Shown here: positions 48,413 to 53,245 of the stretch, one piece after another | Numbering within the stretch: the stretch's first letter is position 1 | How the letters are laid out: each line of letters opens with the position of its first letter | Assembly (NCBI GenBank): GCA_020352555.1 | Contig: CP070680.1 | Span: 2,203,658 to 2,256,902 of the forward strand | Direction: 5' to 3' | DNA length: 53,245 nucleotides | DNA from: Caldifarciminota bacterium | GTDB taxonomy: Bacteria; Hydrothermota; Tepidihabitantia; Tepidihabitantales; Tepidihabitantaceae | Notes under the pieces: model-generated | The model's input: the letters and a program-made list of their open reading frames with translations, nothing else | Databases searched by the model: none | Told to the model about the DNA's origin: nothing | Translations under genes and position numbers: made by a program

Positions 48413-48849
48413 CTTCTCGCCCACAATCCCAGAAGTCGAAGGATGATTCCGGCCAATCTCAGTCGCCGTATGATTCGGACCGCGAGAGAGATACGTCTGC
48501 ACAGGGTGTAGTAATGCATCAGTCGCGTCGCTGGCAAAACGTCGATCTTGCGATGACGCAGACCGTAGAGCATAACCCACCTGTCCTGCGCAGAGCGCAG
48601 CCTACGAAAGAGTTCGACGCCACCAGGTTGCTCGCGCAAGAAATCGTCCATGTAGGGCAACACGAGAAGATCGAAGTCCAGAGCGCAGACTTCAGGTGAG
48701 ATCGTCAACTCGGCGCTCTTGAACGCTGCGCCAATTTCACCAGCAACCTGGCGATTGGCCCACTCCAGCTGATGTTGAAGAAGCACAACCTTCCCAGGTT
48801 CTGGCACCTTTGCCCTGTCCAGGGTCACATACCTGAGGTACCGGCTCAA
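48409..48849 (-). CDS. Hypothetical protein upstream of the CgeB-like gene
   Basis: A 146-residue frame from TTG 48849 with GGAGCGGGAG upstream; an in-frame stop lies just before, so it does not extend further. The middle reads AFKSAELTISPEVCALDFDLLVLPYMDDFLREQPGGVELFRRLRSAQDRWVMLYGLRHRKIDVLP, which has a Rossmann-like 'FDLLVLPY' strand; the C-terminus is Arg/Leu-rich and amphipathic. No family is recognised; it could be a split N-domain of a CgeB-like protein. The ATGA overlap with the next gene supports real translation. Confidence 0.55.
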   Translation of the reverse strand: MSRYLRYVTLDRAKVPEPGKVVLLQHQLEWANRQVAGEIGAAFKSAELTISPEVCALDFDLLVLPYMDDFLREQPGGVELFRRLRSAQDRWVMLYGLRHRKIDVLPATRLMHYYTLCRRISLAVRIIRRLRLAGIILRLLGLWARR

Positions 48850-48867
48850 GGCTCCCGCTCCTGAGTG

Positions 48868-49260
48868 TCAGACTCCCCACCGGGGTCTTCGTTCTGCATA
48901 TGGCGTTCGTCTGTTGATGTGTCGCTCAGCCTCTACTCCAGCCTCTTGCCGAGCGGTCTTGGGTTCACCGGTTAGCAGTCGTCGGCGCGCTTCAGATCCC
49001 GGCCCGATCTGCTGAGTGTCAGTCGCCTCGAGGACTCGCCTTTCTGCGGTACTGATTGGCGCAGCGTTCCTCAAAGTAGCAGGCACCTCAGCTTGAGCAA
49101 CGCTGTCTGCCGCATCGGCGTTTCCGGTTCGGGCAAACTCGACAGCACCTAGCTCAGACCTGACTGCAGAAGGGGCAGCCGGAAGCCACCTGAACATCAA
49201 GACTATGTCGCGGGCACGGAATGCCTCGGCAGTCAAAGCAGAAATGGAGATCGGGCTCAC
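48868..49260 (-). CDS. Doubtful ORF downstream of wzt
   Basis: A 130-residue frame whose GTG (49260) abuts the wzt stop. The composition is rich in Ala, Arg, Glu and Thr, without recognisable motif or hydrophobic core apart from EAFRARDIVLMFRWLP near the start. It fills a 407-base gap between wzt and the next gene. Either it is a short unknown gene or a decayed one; no ribosome-binding site is evident. Confidence 0.3.
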   Translation of the reverse strand: MSPISISALTAEAFRARDIVLMFRWLPAAPSAVRSELGAVEFARTGNADAADSVAQAEVPATLRNAAPISTAERRVLEATDTQQIGPGSEARRRLLTGEPKTARQEAGVEAERHINRRTPYAERRPRWGV

Positions 49261-50663
49261 TGCGTGGATCGCTCGACACCTGCCGTTTGTTCCGCCGATG
49301 TCAAAGGCGCGGAATCAGTCGGCAGGTGCGGTTGTTGAAGACATTCTGCCGGCGGCCGTTCACTGGTCACGTTCACGGTCTCACTATTAGGTCCGTTCCA
49401 TATGTGATGATGGAAGAACACGCCGTGATACGCCCTGAAAGGCGAGCCGGTCCGGCAGAAGTCGCTGGGATAGACTCCGAATTCCGCGATGCGCTCAATC
49501 AGGTCGCAACGTGCAGCATTCGAGACCCTAACAACACTTCCGTCTATTGAGTACTGACCCTCCAAAAGCAGCAGTCCCGGAATATGAAGCACCAATCGGT
49601 TCATACCCGTCTTGAGTAGAGGTTCAAATCCGCCTTCTCGGGAATTGAAGGACGTAACCTTCCGCCCAAGCGAATCTTTGACCTGCAATCCCACGAATAC
49701 GGAAATCGAGGAGCGCGCCTCCAAGTCTATGTGGATAAACACTTCCTCACCGGTCAGGAATTCGTTTACCTCCGAGCCACCGCACTCTCGGGCGATTCGG
49801 CATCCGACGAAACGGACCTCTCCAGATCCAGTGCGGTCCGAACGGTCTGATAGCGATTTTCGAGTGGCGCGCTTGCGCTGTCCGAGATATGCCTCTACGG
49901 CGCTGGAAGAGTCCGAGTCCATGCGCAGTTGACCTTTATCCAACCAGATGGTCCGATGACAAAGAGTCGTCACGGCGCCAAGATTGTGGCTAACGAATAG
50001 CACGGTTCGCCCTCCCCTGGCCACGTCTCCCATCTTCCCGATGCACTTTCTCTGGAATGCAGCATCTCCCACGGCGAGTACCTCGTCCACCAGCAGGATT
50101 TCCGGGTCCAGGTGAGCTGCGACCGCAAAGGCCAAGCGGACGTACATCCCGCTGGAGTAGCGCTTGACCGGTGTGTCGATGAACTGCTCGACCTCAGAGA
50201 AGGCCACGACCTCGTCGAACTTCCGGTCAATCTCCGGTTTCTTCATACCTAGGATGGCGCCGTTCAGATAGGTATTCTCGCGGCCGGTCAGGTCAGGATG
50301 AAAGCCTGTGCCGACCTCGAGCAGGCTGGCAACTCGGCCCTTGGCTTTGATGCAGCCGCTGGTGGGTGCGGTTATCTGGGAGATGATCTTGAGCAAGGTA
50401 CTCTTGCCCGCGCCGTTGGACCCGATTACTCCCAGCACCTCGCCCTGCTTGACTGTGAAACTCACATCACTCAGCGCCCAGATTGTCTCACCATCACGGT
50501 TGCCATGGTCCTTCTGACCGATTTTGAGTAAAGGATTCGGCTTGCCCCTGGCCTTGGCCCACCAGACCTTCAGGTCGTCAACGAGCCTGCCCGTGCCGAT
50601 CTGGCCCAGGCGGTAAGCTTTGGACAAATGTTCGACGGATATCACTGTCTCGGCCATTGTCAC
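49257..50663 (-). CDS. wzt: Wzt, ABC transporter ATPase with C-terminal O-antigen-binding domain
   Basis: A 468-residue ATPase that, with Wzm, exports undecaprenyl-linked glycan across the inner membrane. Walker A is GSNGAGKST (about 81-89), the Wzt H-loop/extended region SLLEVGTGFHPDLTGRENTYLNGAILGM follows, the signature is YSSGM (169-173), Walker B is ILLVDE (189-194) and the His switch is in FVSHN. Residues about 270-430 form the beta-sandwich Wzt_C domain (VNEFLTGEEVFIHIDLEARSSISVFVGLQVKDSLG) that recognises the modified glycan end; a nonconserved tail of about 40 residues follows. The start is ATG 50663 or 50657. AAGGACC units of the upstream repeat tract lie at ribosome-binding distance. 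Confidence 0.95.
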   Translation of the reverse strand: MTMAETVISVEHLSKAYRLGQIGTGRLVDDLKVWWAKARGKPNPLLKIGQKDHGNRDGETIWALSDVSFTVKQGEVLGVIGSNGAGKSTLLKIISQITAPTSGCIKAKGRVASLLEVGTGFHPDLTGRENTYLNGAILGMKKPEIDRKFDEVVAFSEVEQFIDTPVKRYSSGMYVRLAFAVAAHLDPEILLVDEVLAVGDAAFQRKCIGKMGDVARGGRTVLFVSHNLGAVTTLCHRTIWLDKGQLRMDSDSSSAVEAYLGQRKRATRKSLSDRSDRTGSGEVRFVGCRIARECGGSEVNEFLTGEEVFIHIDLEARSSISVFVGLQVKDSLGRKVTSFNSREGGFEPLLKTGMNRLVLHIPGLLLLEGQYSIDGSVVRVSNAARCDLIERIAEFGVYPSDFCRTGSPFRAYHGVFFHHHIWNGPNSETVNVTSERPPAECLQQPHLPTDSAPLTSAEQTAGVERSTQ

Positions 50664-50803
50664 CTGGTCCTTGGTCCTTCGTCCTTGGTCAGAACGTCCA
50701 TCGTCGCCTAGTCCTTCGTCAAAGTACCCTTGGTCCCTTGTCGCCTGGCCGGTCGCAGCGGACTGTCCTTCGTCGCTTTGTCCTTCGTCGAGGACAAGAG
50801 GTA
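50656..50803. repeat. Degenerate CCTTNGTCC repeat tract downstream of the four-helix-bundle gene
   Basis: The plus strand reads as repeated GTCCTTGGTCCTTCGTCCTTGGTC words (50667-50691), then CCTAGTCCTTCGTC, CCCTTGGTCCCTTGTCGCC and GTCCTTCGTCGCTTTGTCCTTCGTC (to about 50797). The 17-base unit GTCCTTCGTCCTTGGTC at 50675-50691 matches 51165-51181 with one difference, so the gene between is flanked by direct repeats. The tract codes the last 30 or so residues of the four-helix-bundle protein. Confidence 0.8.
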
Positions 50804-51148
50804 CTTGATGAAGCCGCCGATCTTGGCGTGGACCCTCTCCGCCTGTTCGAAGACCTCCCGAAACTGCTGTTCTGAGATGTACTTCTGATCGAGGGCGACG
50901 TAGAGCTCGCTCTGCACTTCGGTGCAGGAACGTTGCGCATATCGAAGGAAGCGAGTGAACTCGGTGTCACTGCCGCTGTCAAACCCCTCGGCGATGTTAT
51001 GCATAGCCGACCCGGCTGCCCGTTGTATCTGGTCGCGAAGGCCGAAATCTCTGCTGAAGTCCCGTCCAGCGGTGCACGCGTAGACCTGCCTCGTCAGTTG
51101 TCTCGCAAGCTGCCAAGACTCGATATCCTCGAAGCGCTCAATGGTCAT
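50708..51148 (-). CDS. Four-helix-bundle protein (23S rRNA intervening-sequence type, S23)
   Basis: A 146-residue protein of the S23/TIGR02436 four-helix-bundle family. It shows FEDIESWQLARQLTRQVYACT, FGLRDQIQRAAGSAMHNIAEGFDSGSDTEFTRFLRYAQRSCTEVQSELYVALDQKYIS and FREVFEQAERVHAKIGGFIKYLLSS; the RAA.S...NIAEGF block is diagnostic. The family is common near 23S rRNA intervening sequences, in diversity-generating elements and as isolated genes; its role is unclear. The gene interrupts an otherwise normal wzm-wzt pair and has repeat tracts on both sides. Its tail (residues about 115-146, STKDKATKDS..GTKGTLTKD) is repeat-encoded. An AAGGACT unit from the upstream tract lies at ribosome-binding distance from ATG 51148. 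Confidence 0.9.
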   Translation of the reverse strand: MTIERFEDIESWQLARQLTRQVYACTAGRDFSRDFGLRDQIQRAAGSAMHNIAEGFDSGSDTEFTRFLRYAQRSCTEVQSELYVALDQKYISEQQFREVFEQAERVHAKIGGFIKYLLSSTKDKATKDSPLRPARRQGTKGTLTKD

Positions 51149-51150
51149 CG

Positions 51151-51290
51151 ATCAGCAGTCCTTAGTCCTTCGTCCTTAGTCAAGCGGCCCGCCGTCGATC
51201 CTGCCTCAGTCATCTCGTCCTTGGTCACCTCGTCCCTATTCGACAAAGGACGAAGGACGAAGCGACAAGATGACATGAAGACTGACGTTT
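51151..51290. repeat. Degenerate repeat tract with inverted arms, between the four-helix-bundle gene and wzm
   Basis: The plus strand has AGTCCTTAGTCCTTCGTCC (51157-51175) and further units at 51207-51240. Near the wzm end the orientation switches: AAAGGACGAAGGACGAAGCG (51245-51264). CCTTCGTCCTT (51167-51177) and AAGGACGAAGG (51246-51256) are exact reverse complements and could form an 11-bp hairpin with a 68-base loop. No gene is present. Confidence 0.75.
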
Positions 51291-52175
51291 TCATACCGTA
51301 TCCATAAACGTTGCTTCGACGCGGTTGAAGATGACTGCGCCGAGCGCCACTAGGACAACCATGAACCCGAAGCTGTAGGCGAGCCCGCCAATGCTGATCG
51401 AGCCGGCGCCCAAGAAGGCATGGCGAAAGGCCTCGATGACCGAGGTCATCGGATTCACCCTGAGTAGAGGCTGGAACCGGGCCGGGATGGCCGATACCGG
51501 GTAGACGACCGCAGTGGCGTACATCAGTAGCTGGACTCCGAACTGGACCAGGAAACGCAGGTCCCGGTACTTGGTGGTCATAGCCGAGACGATGATGCCG
51601 AAGCCAAGACCAAGCCCGGCCATCATCAGGACGAACAGCGGAGTGGCCAGAATCCACCAGTTGGGCTGGAGATTCGCCCCGCGAATTGCGAAGTAGCCCA
51701 TGAAGGCAAGGAAGAACACAAACTGTATCGCGAAGGCAATGAGCCGTGATATAAGGACCGACACCGGGACCGCAAGGCGCGGGAAGTAGACCTTGCCGAA
51801 CAGCGGCGCGTTCAGGACGAAAGTGTCGGATGTCCTGGTCAGGCACTCGGCAAAGTAGGTCCAGATGACCGTGCCTGACATGTAGAACAGGAACTGAGGC
51901 AGACCGTCGGTGGAAAGCTTGGCAATCCTGCCGAACACGATGGTGAATGTGATGGTCGTAAGCAGGGGCTGGATCAGATACCAGAGCGGGCCCAGGATGG
52001 TCTGCTTGTAGACCGACACAAAATCGCGGCGGACAAAGAGCATGACCAGGTCGCGGTAGCGCCAGAGCTCGCCGAGCTTCAGGTCAAACCAGCGGCGGTG
52101 AGGGCGGATGATGAGGGACCAGGTGTCGGCCGCGACAGCGGCCACCACGTCCTTAGTCCCTTCGTCCTTGGTCAT
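51291..52175 (-). CDS. wzm: Wzm, ABC-2-type polysaccharide export permease
   Basis: A 294-residue permease with six membrane helices, preceded by an amphipathic N-terminal region (LKLGELWRYRDLVMLFVRRDFVSVYKQTILGPLWYLIQPLL). The family marks RRDFVSVYKQTILGPLWYLIQP, VYFPRLAVPVSVLISRLIAF and KYRDLRFLVQFGVQLLMYATAVVYPVSAIP..FQPLLRVNPMTSVIEAFRHAFLG are all present. It should form the channel for the Wzt ATPase. The ATG at 52175 gives a repeat-encoded start MTKDEGTKD; a GTG at residue 10 (52148), preceded by AAGGAC, is an alternative. It is the first gene of the minus-strand cluster. Confidence 0.95.
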   Translation of the reverse strand: MTKDEGTKDVVAAVAADTWSLIIRPHRRWFDLKLGELWRYRDLVMLFVRRDFVSVYKQTILGPLWYLIQPLLTTITFTIVFGRIAKLSTDGLPQFLFYMSGTVIWTYFAECLTRTSDTFVLNAPLFGKVYFPRLAVPVSVLISRLIAFAIQFVFFLAFMGYFAIRGANLQPNWWILATPLFVLMMAGLGLGFGIIVSAMTTKYRDLRFLVQFGVQLLMYATAVVYPVSAIPARFQPLLRVNPMTSVIEAFRHAFLGAGSISIGGLAYSFGFMVVLVALGAVIFNRVEATFMDTV

Positions 52176-52440
52176 ATTCCTTAGTCCCTAGTCGTCTCGT
52201 CTTTGGTCGGCAAGGACAGGTCGAGACCAAGGTTGAGGTTAAGATAGGAGAAGATGTCGAATCGTCCATGGTCACTTAGTCCCCACGTCCCTAGTTCGTA
52301 GTTTTTGTTCATGGTCGAGGAAAGGGAACGGGAGGCGGACAGAGGTTGTCGACCGGAGATTGCCACGGCTGCCTCGCAATGACCTACGGTCATCTTGACC
52401 TTGGCCTTTGCCTTGACCTGCTGCTTTGCCTCTTCAAGAA
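52150..52440. repeat. Repeat-rich region upstream of wzm
   Basis: Both repeat types occur: CCTTAGTCCCTTCGTCCTTGG (about 52151-52171), CCTTAGTCCCTAGTCGTCTCG and, further on, CAAGGACAGGTCGAGACC (52211-52228), AAGGTTGAGGTTAAG (52229-52243), AGTCCCCACGTCCCTAGTTCG (52279-52299) and GACCTTGGCCTTTGCCTTGACC (52398-52419). Frames through the region give Lys/Glu/Thr-rich peptides without recognisable content. No clear promoter for the cluster stands out. Confidence 0.7.
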
Positions 52441-52654
52441 AAAGCCCTACGCATGCCGGGCCTTGGACTGCACCCGGCAGTCCATGCCTTCGGCAACGTA
52501 GAACACTGCCGCTTCCACCCGGCCGTTGCACAAATCTTTCGTACCGCATCGCTCGTAAATCACCTCATTTCCAAGGATTACACCAACGTAACCCACTCCA
52601 ACGCCAGGGGTGCGTTTGGCCGACACACAGTATAGCTGGCAGGGGGTAAGTGTC
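52441..52654. other. Non-coding or decayed segment between repeat tracts
   Basis: Short frames here (for example the minus-strand GNEVIYERCGTKDLCNGRVEAAVFYVAEG near 52490-52580) look protein-like locally but are unframed and lack a recognisable family. This could be a gene remnant. Confidence 0.3.
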
Positions 52655-52830
52655 AAGAACCAGAACAGGTTAAGGCAAAGGTTGAGGTTGAGATGGATGA
52701 GACACCAGCACAGAAGACCGAGGACCGGGAACCAGCTACCGCCTGAAGCGGCATGTGGCCACGGGCTCTCGCCGGATCAGGTCTTCTCGACCTTGACCTG
52801 AATCTCAACCTTGCGCCGTAGGAGCACTGG
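52655..52830. repeat. Repeat tract next to the transposase remnant
   Basis: Contains AGGTTAAGGCAAAGGTTGAGGTTGAGATGG-type words (52668-52697), including AAGGTTGAGGTTGAG at 52678-52692, then AGAAGACCGAGGACCGGGAACC (about 52712-52733) and CGACCTTGACCTGAATCTCAACC (about 52788-52810), the last in opposite orientation. Confidence 0.65.
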
Positions 52831-52886
52831 GAGCTACACTCCCGGGGCAGTCCGGTGTTGCTCAGAGCGCGCGGTGACGGTGAAAT

Positions 52887-53245
52887 CAGAAGTGCCTTCA
52901 GGACATCTTGCTGGCGCTGGTGGGCAAGAAGGACCGGGCGGCACTGCGGCAGGCGCTACGGAAGGTGTTTGACGCTGCGAGTCTGGTGCAAGCGCAGGCC
53001 CGGCTGGCAGAGGTTGGCTGCCGAGTGGCGGGCGCGGTATCCACAGGTGGCGGACAAGCTGGAGGAGGAGACCGAGGATACGCCGGCGTTCTTCCACTTT
53101 CCGAGCAGCCACTGGCTCAGGATCAGGACGACCAACATGCTGGAGCGCTACAACGGCGAGGTCAGACGTCGGACGAAAGTGATCCGGGTGTTTCCGAACA
53201 TGGCGTCCTGTCTGCGGCTGGTGACAGCGCACGCGATGGAACAGG
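52887..53245 (+). mobile_element. IS256-family (mutator-type) transposase remnant, partial and frameshifted
   Basis: The first frame (52887 to about 53010) reads QKCLQDILLALVGKKDRAALRQALRKVFDAASLVQAQARLAE. After a frameshift near 53010-53014 the next frame reads AAEWRARYPQVADKLEEETEDTPAFFHFPSSHWLRIRTTNMLERYNGEVRRRTKVIRVFPNMASCLRLVTAHAMEQ. These match the C-terminal half of mutator-type transposases, including the RTTN-LER-N-E-RRRT block that carries the catalytic Glu. The N-terminal half with the first two acidic catalytic residues is missing (an in-frame stop precedes residue 1), and the gene continues past the end of the window. No terminal inverted repeat is visible. Confidence 0.85.

Noticed and set aside
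50656-51290. CRISPR array
   Set aside because: The units are short, variable and not separated by regular unique spacers; no cas gene is near.
51145-51846. Minus-strand 233-codon frame overlapping wzm and the repeat tract
   Set aside because: It overlaps the clear permease gene in another frame and shows no family pattern.
52181-52549. 122-codon minus-strand frame upstream of wzm
   Set aside because: Much of it is repeat-encoded Lys/Thr/Glu-rich sequence (VKAKAKVK, LPTKDETTRD) with no domain.
52834-53232. Minus-strand 132-codon frame at the right end
   Set aside because: It is antisense to the transposase remnant, whose plus-strand frames match the IS256 family.

Overview
The window looks like chromosomal DNA from a high-GC, uncultured Gram-negative bacterium. 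Pointers are three exported proteins with FlgD-Ig/Por-type C-terminal modules (1-438, 499-1782, 10671-12779), a tRNA-rich conserved segment, and a very long lipopolysaccharide/capsule-type gene cluster with an ABC exporter. Style and gene content resemble FCB-group or candidate-phylum genomes such as WOR-3; this lineage guess is an inference from gene character, not a database result.

Left part (1-10.6 kb): the end of an exported protein, an FG-GAP/VCBS repeat protein, an exported hypothetical protein, a CAU-anticodon tRNA, two small membrane proteins, and a pyrimidine operon pyrR-pyrB-pyrC with overlapping stop/start codons behind a near-consensus sigma70 promoter (TTGACA-N17-TAATAT). Then come a decayed esterase-like gene, a RecG-C/COG2865-type regulator whose promoter appears leaderless and carries a perfect 8-bp inverted repeat, a frameshifted GT39-type membrane glycosyltransferase, and tRNA-Lys(TTT) and tRNA-Leu(TAA).

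Central and right part (10.7-52.2 kb): an exported beta-helix protein, then about 39 kb of surface-polysaccharide genes, all on the minus strand and mostly abutting or overlapping by ATGA/TGATG. In transcription order: Wzm permease; a four-helix-bundle protein; Wzt with a C-terminal glycan-binding domain; two unknown ORFs; a CgeB-like glycosyltransferase; a CapA-like protein; an ATP-grasp protein; GT4; GT2; a VioA-like aminotransferase; WbqC; GT2; GT2; an asparagine-synthase-like protein; two tandem GT4 paralogues; a Wzy/WaaL-like membrane protein; a second asparagine-synthase-like protein; a second ATP-grasp protein; a double GT4 fusion; a WbpB/WbpD/WbpE-like trio for a diacetamido-uronic acid; a FemAB-like acyltransferase; a polysaccharide deacetylase; a PIG-L deacetylase; a second WbqC; GT4; a PglC-like initiating phosphoglycosyl transferase; a PLP-fold protein; a second FemAB-like protein; a PglE-like aminotransferase; and a PglA-like GT4. 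The set suggests a glycan started on a bacillosamine-type sugar, containing amino/uronic sugars that could be amidated or aminoacylated, and exported by Wzm/Wzt.

The most unusual feature is a set of short degenerate repeats, one built on AAGGACGAAGGAC-type units and one on AAGGTTGAGGTTGAG-type units. They fill several intergenic gaps, flank the four-helix-bundle gene as direct repeats, supply possible ribosome-binding sites and terminal peptides to neighbouring genes, and seem to have inserted three times in frame into the PglE-like aminotransferase gene. The right end holds a frameshifted IS256-family transposase remnant that runs off the window.
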